Numbered from the stretch's first letter, positions 7,853-14,687 are shown. The stretch is DNA of 21,226 nucleotides from JAJPHJ01 sp035622315 (GCA_035622315.1 DASPVP010000113.1:1-21226), one strand, 5' to 3'. The notes: a model not told the origin generated them from the sequence alone. Made by a program: numbers and translations.

Positions 7853-8721
7853 TTCGCCCTCTCACGCGCGTCCAAGCGCGTCCGTAAAAAGCCCAAATGC
7901 TGGGCGAATTTCTTGACGAAAAGCCCCCGCCGGTGCAGCGCCGCATCGTCGCGCGGGGGCAGCCACGCACCAAGTCCGAGCGTGCCGATCTGGCCCCAGG
8001 CGCGCAATTCGTGTCCAAGGGTCCAGCGACACTCTGAGCTGTGATGGAACATGAATTGGCCATAGCCTCGGCCGTAGGAGTACTGCTGGCGCCAGAAAGC
8101 CTTCCAGCCCTCGCGATGCCGGTGCAACACCAAGGCCCCAGGCTCGTAGCAAAACGGCATCGGCTCGTGCGCGCGCATGATCCGCTGATGCAGATCGCAA
8201 GCCTCATACGAGCTGTAACGCTCGTCGAATCCGCCCACCCGCTCGAGCGCGCTGCGCAGATAGATGAGATTGCCCGACGGCGCGAACGGGAATTGCGGGT
8301 GCGCCAGGTGACGTTCGGCATCGAGCGCGCCATCGAGATCGCAGAACTTCGCAGCCGCCGACCGCGAGCCGAGCCCGAGCGTCTTGCCCGCTGCGCCCAC
8401 CGCCGCCCGGCGCTCGCACGTGCCGACGAGCGTCGCCAGCCACGAACGTGCTGGAGCGCAATCCGCATCGGTGAATGCGACCCACACACCCGAGGCCGCG
8501 CGCCAGCCGGCGTTGCGCGCAGCACCCGCGCCGGCGTTGGGCTGCCGAACGACGCGAACGCCGAGACCCGAGGCGACAGCGAAGGTGTCGTCGGTCGACC
8601 CGTCGTCGACGACGATGATCTCGTAGTCGGGTTTGGAAAACCGCTGCGCCAGCAGCGCTTTCAGGCAGGTCGCGATGGTCGCAGAGGCGTTGAATGCCGG
8701 CACGACGACGCTCACCCTCAT
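7846..8721 (-). CDS. Glycosyltransferase family 2 (first of a tandem pair)
   Basis: A 291-residue protein from the ATG at 8721, overlapping the previous stop as ATGA. It is a GT-A fold: 'VSVVVPAFNASATI' at residues 3-16, 'YEIIVVDDGSTDDTF' at 33-47, and a DxD metal-binding motif Asp85-Ala-Asp87 inside 'VAFTDADC'. A long C-terminal region has the acceptor-side 'GGFDERYSSYEACDLHQRI' (the ED/ExD equivalent is Glu-Ala-Cys-Asp) and a His/Arg-rich tail. It transfers a sugar from a nucleotide donor at the cytoplasmic membrane face; sugar and acceptor are unknown. It resembles the next gene upstream in architecture and length, which suggests an old duplication. The open frame extends upstream, but that part lies inside the preceding gene. 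Confidence 0.85.
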   Translation of the reverse strand: MRVSVVVPAFNASATIATCLKALLAQRFSKPDYEIIVVDDGSTDDTFAVASGLGVRVVRQPNAGAGAARNAGWRAASGVWVAFTDADCAPARSWLATLVGTCERRAAVGAAGKTLGLGSRSAAAKFCDLDGALDAERHLAHPQFPFAPSGNLIYLRSALERVGGFDERYSSYEACDLHQRIMRAHEPMPFCYEPGALVLHRHREGWKAFWRQQYSYGRGYGQFMFHHSSECRWTLGHELRAWGQIGTLGLGAWLPPRDDAALHRRGLFVKKFAQHLGFLRTRLDARERAKW

Positions 8722-9617
8722 TTGGCGGCCTGCCGTCGCACGCGATACTCGTCGTAGAAGCCCGCAGCGAAGTTTCGCGACCAGACGAAATGATAGTGGG
8801 AGAATTCGGCACGCTCGCGTGTGGTCAGTGCGAGCCGCTGCGCGAGCCGCAAACCGGCCGAGGCCACCGCGCGCGCGACGATTCGCGCGTTCGTCTTGGC
8901 CGTCTTGTAGGCGTCCCATCGGACCTCATCCGGGTAACGCAAGTACATGAGCGCGACTCCTCGCCCATAGGACTGCGCCAAGGAGGCGAGCTGTTGCGGC
9001 GTGGAGCGCACGCGATGGAAGAGCACGGCACCACGCGCGTACGCGATCGGTCCAGGATAGCGCTGCAAGATGCGGTGTGAAAAATCGACGTCTTCTGCGG
9101 TCATGAGGTCTTCTGCCCACCCACCGATCTCTAGTGCAGCGTCCCTGCGCACCGCCATGTTGAGCGACGGCACGAACGGAAACGGCGGCCGGCTGATCGC
9201 GCGATCGGTCTCATACAACCCTGCGCCGGCGAAGTATCGTTCGACGCCGTTCGTCGGTTGGAAGATGAGCGTGTGGCCCGCGGCCAACACAGTCGTCGGA
9301 TCGTCGAAAAGTGCCACCATCTTCGCGAGCCAGGTGCGTGTGGGCAAAGTGTCGGCATCCAGGTGGACCACGATCTCTTTTGTGGCATGACGCAGCCCAC
9401 GGTTGCGGGCAGCTGCTGGTCCGCGCGTGCTTTCGTGCAGCACGGTCACGCTTGGAAAGCTCGCGGCGACCTCGGCTGTCCGGTCGCTCGAACCATTGTC
9501 CACGACGATGATCTCGCGGTCGGCCGGCGGATTCGTCTGCTGGACGAGGCCGCGCAACATGTCGCCGATGGTCGCGGCGGCGTTGTAGGCGGGGATGACG
9601 ACGCTTGCGGATCTCAC
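8718..9617 (-). CDS. Glycosyltransferase family 2 (second of a tandem pair)
   Basis: A 299-residue protein started at the GTG at 9617, which overlaps the kinase stop as GTGA. This start puts the first strand 'ASVVIPAYNAAATI' at the usual distance from the N-terminus. Further marks are 'EIIVVDNGSSDRT' at residues 35-47, the DxD motif Asp87-Ala-Asp89 in 'VVHLDADT', and 'AEDVDFSHRI', the acceptor-loop motif of processive and non-processive GT2 enzymes. The tail is rich in aromatic and basic residues and may associate with membrane. It probably adds one sugar to a growing glycan, or to a peptide or lipid acceptor, in the same pathway as its neighbour. An upstream in-frame ATG at 9905 would lie deep inside the kinase gene and is rejected. 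Confidence 0.85.
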   Translation of the reverse strand: MRSASVVIPAYNAAATIGDMLRGLVQQTNPPADREIIVVDNGSSDRTAEVAASFPSVTVLHESTRGPAAARNRGLRHATKEIVVHLDADTLPTRTWLAKMVALFDDPTTVLAAGHTLIFQPTNGVERYFAGAGLYETDRAISRPPFPFVPSLNMAVRRDAALEIGGWAEDLMTAEDVDFSHRILQRYPGPIAYARGAVLFHRVRSTPQQLASLAQSYGRGVALMYLRYPDEVRWDAYKTAKTNARIVARAVASAGLRLAQRLALTTRERAEFSHYHFVWSRNFAAGFYDEYRVRRQAAK

Positions 9618-10630
9618 GGCGCGTCTACCAGAGCCGTCTCGAGACGCTCGAGAAAAGCAGGGTCGCGGTAAGCGTCGGCTGGGATCTCGAGGCGCACGCC
9701 ACGCAGTTGCGCAGCTGCAGCGGCGATCGGCGAGACGATCGCGCGGGCAGTGGCCGGATCGGCTGGGATGACGGTTTGGCGCAAGAGCGTCGCGAGGATC
9801 TCGCGCTCCGCAAGTGGCTGCATGAGAGCGGGGCCGTCCGCCTCGCCGCGCTGCAACCAGACGAGCACGGACGGAAGGGCTGTCCGCACGGGCGCATGCT
9901 CCCAAATCGAAGCGACCGATACCTTACGCTTTTCCGTCCACACGGAGTAGCGCGGCAGGAGCTCGAGATCCCCGACCTCAGGAAACCACTCGCGCGTCTT
10001 TGGATGGAGGTTGAATGTGTGCAAGAGCGCCGCTATTTCGGGTCGCCCGTCGCGCACGCGGAGCAGCAGTTTGTCGTCGCCCAACACGTTCCAACCGCGG
10101 CGCACGAAGGCTGCGGTGAGCGTGGTCTTGCCGCCACCGGTCGGCGCGCAGAAGACGGCACACGTGCTATCTTTGACCACAGCCGCCGCATGGATTGGCG
10201 TCCATCCTTCGCGCCGCCAGCCGGTGGTGAGGACGAGGCTCAAGACATCCTCGAGCTCCTCGAGCTTTCCCGCCTCGACGAGTGCCTCAGGCACCGTGAT
10301 CTGCCACCGTTCGCCTCGTTCCTCGAACGTGCCGACCGCGAGGGCGCCGGAGTTCGTCGTCGCTCGCAGGCCGTCTTCGCAACGATCGACGAGCATCCGC
10401 GCGCAGCGCAGGTACGTGCCACGCGCCCGATCGTCAGCCGCACCAGAACGAGCAGCTGCGATGCTGACGAGGCGATGCGGACCTGGCCAGGTCAAGTCGT
10501 ACAGATCGAGCGTGTCGGAAAGTTTTTCGAACAGATCCGCGGCTTGGGCTTGCAGGCGCACTCCGAGCGGGCCGCAATGGAACGTCCGCTCGGCGACGGA
10601 CTCGCGCGTCGCCTGCACGCTGTGACTCAT
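9614..10630 (-). CDS. HprK-like serine kinase of lasso/PqqD-type clusters
   Basis: A 338-residue protein from the ATG at 10630 (ATGA overlap with the PqqD-like gene). The C-terminal half looks like the HPr kinase/phosphorylase core: 'PIHAAAV' with His147, a Walker A loop 'CAPTGGGKTT' at 161-170, and 'NVLGDDKLLL' with the paired acidic residues Asp185-Asp186 that follow the P-loop in HprK. The N-terminal 130 residues are not recognisable and may bind a substrate. Genuine HPr kinases act on HPr of the sugar phosphotransferase system; no HPr or PTS gene is here, and the setting between a PqqD-like protein and a B2 protease matches HprK-related enzymes of lasso-type clusters, some of which phosphorylate a serine of the precursor. 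The kinase family is confident; the target is inferred. Confidence 0.82.
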   Translation of the reverse strand: MSHSVQATRESVAERTFHCGPLGVRLQAQAADLFEKLSDTLDLYDLTWPGPHRLVSIAAARSGAADDRARGTYLRCARMLVDRCEDGLRATTNSGALAVGTFEERGERWQITVPEALVEAGKLEELEDVLSLVLTTGWRREGWTPIHAAAVVKDSTCAVFCAPTGGGKTTLTAAFVRRGWNVLGDDKLLLRVRDGRPEIAALLHTFNLHPKTREWFPEVGDLELLPRYSVWTEKRKVSVASIWEHAPVRTALPSVLVWLQRGEADGPALMQPLAEREILATLLRQTVIPADPATARAIVSPIAAAAAQLRGVRLEIPADAYRDPAFLERLETALVDAP

Positions 10631-11043
10631 TCCACTAGCGGCACACTTGGATCGAATGCGCTGATGATGATGCGCTGCAACGGTTCCGCCTGTTTTTCGA
10701 TGGTCGGCGTCGCCCACGCACCAGCGTCAGGACCATCGACCGCTTCGTCCGGCTGTCCTGTTGCGTCGATCGGGGCGATGAGCCCATCGCTGACCAAGAG
10801 ATCGACCACGGCGGCGATGGCATCCGCCTCATCCGCTCCGGCACCGAGGCGGCGGCAATAATCGTCCACCTCGCCCAACGTGGCCCCAAGCTCAAAACGT
10901 TGCGCGATGATCCACCCGGTCCGGTTCAGCCTGTAGAAGAACTTCGACTCGAGATCCAATAGCACGGCGCCGTCATCCAACATGGTGGCGACAACGTCCG
11001 GCCGGAAGGCGTACGTCCTTGTGATGGGATCTTTCGCGAGCAT
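10627..11043 (-). CDS. PqqD-family RiPP recognition element protein (lasso B1-like)
   Basis: A 138-residue protein with its ATG at 11043 and a GAGGTG ribosome site. Residues 12-90 fit the PqqD/RRE winged-helix fold: 'MLDDGAVLLDLESKFFYRLNRTGWIIAQRF', then a helical 'TLGEVDDYCRRL' and 'AVVDLLVSDGLI'. RRE domains bind the leader of a ribosomal precursor peptide and present it to modifying enzymes. It is unlikely to serve pyrroloquinoline quinone synthesis, because pqqA, B, C and E are absent. An unusual feature is the 48-residue tail (91-138), acidic and then hydrophobic ('IIISAFDPSVPLVE'), beyond the domain. It is the first gene of the operon and overlaps the kinase by four bases. Confidence 0.85.
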   Translation of the reverse strand: MLAKDPITRTYAFRPDVVATMLDDGAVLLDLESKFFYRLNRTGWIIAQRFELGATLGEVDDYCRRLGAGADEADAIAAVVDLLVSDGLIAPIDATGQPDEAVDGPDAGAWATPTIEKQAEPLQRIIISAFDPSVPLVE

Positions 11044-11047
11044 CCAG

Positions 11048-11053
11048 CACCTC
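11048..11053 (-). promoter_or_regulatory. Ribosome binding site of the PqqD-like gene
   Basis: Minus strand GAGGTG, followed by CTGG and then the ATG at 11043. It supports that start for the first gene of the operon. Confidence 0.6.
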
Positions 11054-11059
11054 GAAGCG

Positions 11060-11084
11060 AGCGCCGGCCGGGGCGGCTGGCGCT
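11060..11084 (-). promoter_or_regulatory. Hairpin in the operon leader
   Basis: Arms AGCGCC (11060-11065) and GGCGCT (11079-11084) pair perfectly. Three more G-C pairs lie inside after one mismatch, with a five-base loop. It lies between the proposed promoter and the ribosome site and would be at the very 5' end of the mRNA. It could stabilise the transcript; no T-run follows, so it is not a normal terminator. Confidence 0.45.
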
Positions 11085-11092
11085 AGGGGGAC

Positions 11093-11101
11093 AGTATAGC
11101 A
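11093..11101 (-). promoter_or_regulatory. Extended -10 promoter for the nine-gene operon
   Basis: On the minus strand this reads TGC-TATACT, an extended -10 element (TGn plus a hexamer one base from TATAAT) in an otherwise GC-rich stretch. No good -35 is present, which the extended -10 could compensate. Transcription would begin near 11086, leaving a leader of about 43 bases. It is the only A/T-rich promoter-like site before the operon. Confidence 0.5.
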
Positions 11102-11135
11102 AATAGGACCTTCGGCCCGCGTGAATCATGGTTCC

Positions 11136-11152
11136 TAACCTGGCCTTAACCT
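11136..11152. repeat. Two AGGTTA direct repeats 11 bases apart
   Basis: TAACCT occurs at 11136-11141 and again at 11147-11152, i.e. AGGTTA twice on the minus strand with one helical turn between starts. They lie about 40-55 bases upstream of the proposed -10 and overlap the end of the GT4 gene. The spacing is that of tandem sites for OmpR/PhoB-type response regulators. The match is short and could be chance. Confidence 0.35.
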
Positions 11153-12302
11153 AAGTCCCAACCCGCAGCTGTGCCAGAGCGCTCTGCACGCGTGCTTGTG
11201 CCACCGGCCACGCATACAAGCGCTCGACGAGAGCATAGCCATTTTCGGTCAAGCGGCTCGCAAGACGCGCGTCGCGCCAGATCGCGAGCACCGCCTCGGC
11301 AAATCCATTAGGGTCGTCGCGGACCATGACGTCGACCCCGTCGGACACGTCAAGCCCTTCCACTCCTTTGGAGGTGGTGACGACCGGCCGTTTTGCAGCG
11401 AGCGCTTCGAGCGCTTTGAAGCGCGTGCCGCCTCCCGCGAAGAGCGGTATCGCCACGGCCCCGGCTGCGGCGAGAAACGGGCGAACATCCGCGACCGGCC
11501 CCGTGACGACCACCGCGCTATCATCGTGCGCAGCAAGGCACATCTCATCGGTCGCACCCGGACCCACGAAGACGAGCCGGGTCGCAGGTTCTCGCTCTCG
11601 CAGCAAGGGCAACACGTGGCGTAACAGCCACAGCGCACCTTGGCGGTTGGGCTCGTACCAGTACGCTCCGATGAAGGCGAGCGTCGAAACCGACGTGCGA
11701 GCTCGCGGCCGCACGCCATTTGCAACGGGGGTGTAGAATTCCATATCGATCGCGTTGGGAATGACGGCTGTTCGGACGCGCGCACCGTATTCAGCGCGCA
11801 CGAGGCTCGCGTCGGCATCGCTGCACAGCCAGACCTGGTCGCACGCCGCCATGAAATGAGATTCCAGCGCGCGCACTCCGTCCACCGGACGCCCAAGCTC
11901 TCGCATGAGTGCCGCGAATACGTTGTGCGAATCGAAGACGAGGTGTTGGTTGCCGCTGAGACCCGTCATGTTTGGAATGGCGATATTCTCAAACAGCACG
12001 AGGTCAGGCTGACGTTCCGCGACGAGTCGGCGGATCGCGGGCAACGCCTGCTCCGCCTGCGGCTCGGTCAAGATCGGATACCCGGTCTGCGACTGCGCGT
12101 CGCCCCGCTCGAGCACCACGTGCTCCCAGGCGTCTACCAGCGGGATGTGCGCTGGTGCTGCTTGCACGCCAAGCGAGAGCAGGTCGACGCGGCCCAAGCG
12201 CGCGAGCGCATTGATGTTCTGCCAGTTGCGCAGAGGCACCCCGCTCGTCGGAGGGTACGGACTTTCGGCGGTGACCACCAGACTGTGAAACGCTGCAGGC
12301 AC
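11151..12302 (-). CDS. Glycosyltransferase family 4 (GT-B fold)
   Basis: A 383-residue protein with a GTG start at 12302; an ATG four bases upstream is in another frame. The N-terminal domain has 'ESPYPPTSGVPLRNWQNINALARLG' (donor/acceptor loop with the Gly-rich turn) and a strand 'LVLFENIAIPN'. The C-terminal domain opens with 'LAFIGAYWYEPNRQGALWLL' near 208-227 and contains 'GGGTRFKALEALAAKRPVVTT' at 290-310, where the E-x-x-x-K/A pattern after GGGTR binds the nucleotide sugar in GT4 enzymes. It probably adds a sugar in polysaccharide or glycoconjugate assembly. It ends 107 bases before the PqqD-like gene. It may be co-transcribed with that operon or with the quinoprotein gene 90 bases upstream; the promoter-like site after it argues for at least some separate control. 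Confidence 0.85.
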   Translation of the reverse strand: MPAAFHSLVVTAESPYPPTSGVPLRNWQNINALARLGRVDLLSLGVQAAPAHIPLVDAWEHVVLERGDAQSQTGYPILTEPQAEQALPAIRRLVAERQPDLVLFENIAIPNMTGLSGNQHLVFDSHNVFAALMRELGRPVDGVRALESHFMAACDQVWLCSDADASLVRAEYGARVRTAVIPNAIDMEFYTPVANGVRPRARTSVSTLAFIGAYWYEPNRQGALWLLRHVLPLLREREPATRLVFVGPGATDEMCLAAHDDSAVVVTGPVADVRPFLAAAGAVAIPLFAGGGTRFKALEALAAKRPVVTTSKGVEGLDVSDGVDVMVRDDPNGFAEAVLAIWRDARLASRLTENGYALVERLYAWPVAQARVQSALAQLRVGT

Positions 12303-12392
12303 TCATGACGTCTTCAGGAGCGAGCGCGCTTTAGCACCTGAGCCTTATGTCCTCGCGCTGGCGCTCAATGTCCCCGTGGGTCTCACGCTTTG

Positions 12393-14096
12393 CTAACGCG
12401 GAAGTGCAAACACGTACACTGTGTCGCCGGGCGAAGTGCCGTAGCGCTCGTACGCGTCTGCGATGACTGCGATGTACTCGCGGCCCGCGACGGTATATGC
12501 CATTGGCGAGGCTTGGATAAAGGATTGCGGACCAGGTGGTGCAGGCTCGCGGAGCAGCCATCGCTTCAACGGCGAGAGCATGTCATGCAGCCAGACAGAG
12601 AATGGACGATGCGCGAGATCCGGCTCGCTCTCGCCGCCGGGATCGGCCTGATACGTCCACAAGATGGCTCCCGTTCTCGCATCGTAGGCGTTAAAGGCAG
12701 CACCGCTCTCCTGCCCCATGAACACCAGGTCCGCGGCTGACAGTGGCCCGTCCATGATATTGCCCAGTTGGCCCGTCGATGTGACGTGCCGCCATGCGAT
12801 CTTGCCGTTGTCGACGTCGATCGCAGAGAGCACGGTGACCGGCGTTCCGGCTGGAACCCAGTCGAGGTCGACCTTGTGCTTGAAATACGTGCCTGAGCGT
12901 GCGCCGACGTAGACCGCGTGCAGCGCGGGGTCGAATGCCGCAGGCGCCACCGCGCCGCCACCGCCCGACGGCGCCACGAACGTGCCGGAGTCTTGAGGAA
13001 CGTCGAACATGCCATGTTGCACGACGAAGGGTTGCGACACTCTGATGAGTTTTCCGTCGCTGCGGCGCAGCACGTAGAACCAGCCTGTTTTCCCCGCTTG
13101 GCCGACAGCATCGACGAGATGGTGAGTTGCGTCATTGGCTTCAAACAGCAACGGAGGACTTGCCGCGTCGTAATCCCATATGTCATGCGGTACTTCTTGG
13201 TAATACCAGCGCAGGCGCCCGGTGAGGGCGTCAAGCGCTACGATCGAGCAGGTATAGAGATTGTCGCCCGGTTGACTGCGATTCGGGCGAAACGACGGAT
13301 TGCCGACGCTGAAGTACAGCGTTCTTCGAGCAGCGTCGAGGGCGGGCGTCATCCACACCGCGCCACCACCGTGGCGCCACGCATCTCGATATTTCGGCGC
13401 GAGTCGTTTTTCGCTTGCGATGTCGCGATGCAGCGAGAGGCCGTTGACGGTCTGGACGTAGCGGCCTTCCCACCCCGGTCCGACCGACCACCAGCGCCAT
13501 CGTTGCGCGCCTGTGCTCGCGGCGTACGCGGCGACGAAACCGCGCACGCTCACCTCGTTGCTCGCGCACCCGACGAACACCAAGCCATGCCAAGCGAGCG
13601 GCGCCATGGTCTCGCGGTAGCCTGCCTCAGGATCCGCCACCCGCACGCGCCAGCGGACGCTTCCCGAGCTGGCATCGAGCGCCACCAACCAGTTATCGAG
13701 CGTGAGATAGAAGACAGATCCGTCTTCGACGGCCACGCCGCGGTTGATGGCAGGCCGCGGGAGCGGGGGCGGTTGATAACGCCAGCGCAGTGCGCCGGTC
13801 GCGGCGTCGAGGGCGATGACGGCGTTGCTGTGCCCGGTCGTGACGTACATCGTATCGCCGGTGACGATCGGTGTATCTTCGATGACGCCGTATTCGCCCA
13901 GCCGGAATTTCCAGGCAGGCACGAGTTGGTGCACCGTCGCGCTATCGATCTCCCGAAAATCGACGTGTCGCGTGTTCGCGAGCGTGTAGCCGTAGGTCGG
14001 CCAGTCTTGCGCGGGTTGTGTCATTGCGGCAGCCGCAAGGCGCCCGAGCATGGCGACGACCAGGAGGACGAGCACGACGCGACCTGCGATGATCAA
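12393..14096 (-). CDS. PQQ-dependent quinoprotein dehydrogenase
   Basis: A 567-residue protein. The start is taken as the TTG at 14096 (TTGA overlap with the AhpD-like gene), because it gives a complete signal peptide (residues 1-24); an internal ATG at 14051 would remove most of it. 'DWPTYGYTLANTRH' at 31-44 is the N-terminal hallmark of quinoprotein alcohol dehydrogenases, and W-motif blades recur ('GALRWRY', 'GSVRWR', 'GRLRWYYQ', 'GAILWTY'). Candidate metal ligands are Glu181 and Asn266, and the catalytic base is Asp308 in 'HDIWDYD'. Their spacing (85 and 42) is nearly that of methanol dehydrogenase (84 and 42). There is no haem CxxCH motif, so electrons must pass to a separate cytochrome. 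Periplasmic oxidation of an alcohol, aldehyde or sugar is likely; the substrate is unknown. The host must obtain PQQ from genes outside the window or from the environment. Confidence 0.85.
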   Translation of the reverse strand: MIIAGRVVLVLLVVAMLGRLAAAAMTQPAQDWPTYGYTLANTRHVDFREIDSATVHQLVPAWKFRLGEYGVIEDTPIVTGDTMYVTTGHSNAVIALDAATGALRWRYQPPPLPRPAINRGVAVEDGSVFYLTLDNWLVALDASSGSVRWRVRVADPEAGYRETMAPLAWHGLVFVGCASNEVSVRGFVAAYAASTGAQRWRWWSVGPGWEGRYVQTVNGLSLHRDIASEKRLAPKYRDAWRHGGGAVWMTPALDAARRTLYFSVGNPSFRPNRSQPGDNLYTCSIVALDALTGRLRWYYQEVPHDIWDYDAASPPLLFEANDATHHLVDAVGQAGKTGWFYVLRRSDGKLIRVSQPFVVQHGMFDVPQDSGTFVAPSGGGGAVAPAAFDPALHAVYVGARSGTYFKHKVDLDWVPAGTPVTVLSAIDVDNGKIAWRHVTSTGQLGNIMDGPLSAADLVFMGQESGAAFNAYDARTGAILWTYQADPGGESEPDLAHRPFSVWLHDMLSPLKRWLLREPAPPGPQSFIQASPMAYTVAGREYIAVIADAYERYGTSPGDTVYVFALPR

Positions 14097-14683
14097 ACTC
14101 TCGCGTCGTCCTCAGCGCGTCCGTAGGTCACGCTCGTGCGGATATCTGGGGGTGCCTGTTCGACGAGCTTCTTGTCGGGTGCTGCCCCGAGCGCGCCATT
14201 GACGGTTCCAAAGGCGAGCCGGAACGCGACGAGCAGCGTCGCATCGAATATCTCTCGTTCCGAGAGCCCGGCACCCTTGAGCACTTGAACGTCGTCGCGC
14301 GTCGTGGCGTTCGGATCGGCGACGATCGCCGAAGCCCACGCCATGAGAGCGCGTTCGCGTCCGTTCAGCTCTGGCGAGTCCGCGCGGCGCAACACCGAAG
14401 CGGCGGTCGCCGGGCTCGTCAGGCTCGCGAGTTTCGAGCCCCATGCGATCGAACAATAGGCGTCGCCTAATTGCGACGCGGTCGTCGAGTTGAGGATAGC
14501 CACCTCACGGTCGGTGAGATCTGTCCGGGTCGCAAGCAAGCTTCTCGCGGCATCGAATGCTCGGCGGACATCGGGTCGCCAGCTCCACAAACGGACGAAG
14601 TTGGGCACGTAACCTTCTTCCGACAGCGCTTCGTCGGCGAGCGCTCGCACGGCGTCGTCATGAGGCGGGTCCGATAAGAACAT
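14093..14683 (-). CDS. AhpD/carboxymuconolactone decarboxylase-like protein
   Basis: A 196-residue helical protein. The start is the ATG at 14683, set by GGAGGG; the open frame extends to a TTG at 14701 without a ribosome site. 'PNFVRLWSWRPDVRRAFDAARSLLATRTDLTDREVAILNST' and 'GLSEREIFDATLLVAFRLAFGTVNGALG' give the peroxidase-related AhpD/CMD fold, with Glu60 in the first motif. The usual redox segment is reduced: 'GDAYCSIAWGSK' has one Cys (Cys77) and lacks the second Cys and the His found in AhpD, so a classical alkylhydroperoxidase reaction is doubtful. Related proteins sometimes sit beside quinoproteins. Translation of the quinoprotein begins within its stop codon, which suggests a shared role. 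Confidence 0.75.
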   Translation of the reverse strand: MFLSDPPHDDAVRALADEALSEEGYVPNFVRLWSWRPDVRRAFDAARSLLATRTDLTDREVAILNSTTASQLGDAYCSIAWGSKLASLTSPATAASVLRRADSPELNGRERALMAWASAIVADPNATTRDDVQVLKGAGLSEREIFDATLLVAFRLAFGTVNGALGAAPDKKLVEQAPPDIRTSVTYGRAEDDARV

Positions 14684-14687
14684 CTTA

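Larger units (their letters stand above)
3053..11043 (-). other. Nine-gene overlapping operon: RiPP-type processing plus glycan assembly
   Basis: Read from 11043 down to 3053, the junctions are ATGA, GTGA, ATGA, a 7-base overlap, ATGA, ATGA, a 10-base gap and a 1-base gap. No space exists for a promoter or terminator, so the genes are very probably one transcript with coupled translation. The set combines RiPP recognition, kinase and leader protease with two GT2 enzymes, a nucleotidyltransferase-like protein, a flippase, an amine oxidase and a membrane protein. A single pathway is inferred from this layout. Confidence 0.8.

Noticed and set aside
6240..8525. A single 761-residue protein fusing the nucleotidyltransferase to an N-terminal extension
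   Set aside because: The extension overlaps the B2 protease and a GT2 gene in another frame and is Arg-rich without domains; the ATG at 7361 overlaps the B2 stop as ATGA and begins a normal family member.
9605..10861. A 418-codon open frame on the plus strand opposite the kinase and PqqD-like genes
   Set aside because: It is the antisense of well-supported genes and is rich in Arg, His and Ala without recognisable domains. The same applies to other long opposite-strand frames, e.g. 12918-14126, 5146-6303 and 15320-16087.
10627..11043. PqqD as part of a PQQ biosynthesis operon serving the nearby quinoprotein
   Set aside because: No pqqA, pqqB, pqqC or pqqE is present; the gene is overlapped with an HprK-like kinase and sits in a cluster with a B2 protease, which fits a B1-type recognition protein instead.
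10926..11129. A 67-codon frame on the minus strand starting just upstream of the PqqD-like gene, with AGGA before its ATG, as a precursor peptide
   Set aside because: Most of it overlaps the PqqD-like gene in another frame, the proposed promoter lies inside it, it lacks the YxxPxL-type leader motif of lasso precursors, and its Arg/Ser/Pro-rich composition is that of an out-of-frame reading of GC-rich coding DNA.
12303..12392. Hidden small gene or terminator between the quinoprotein and GT4 genes
   Set aside because: Only a 13-codon frame is present, and the GC-rich inverted segments lack a T-run.
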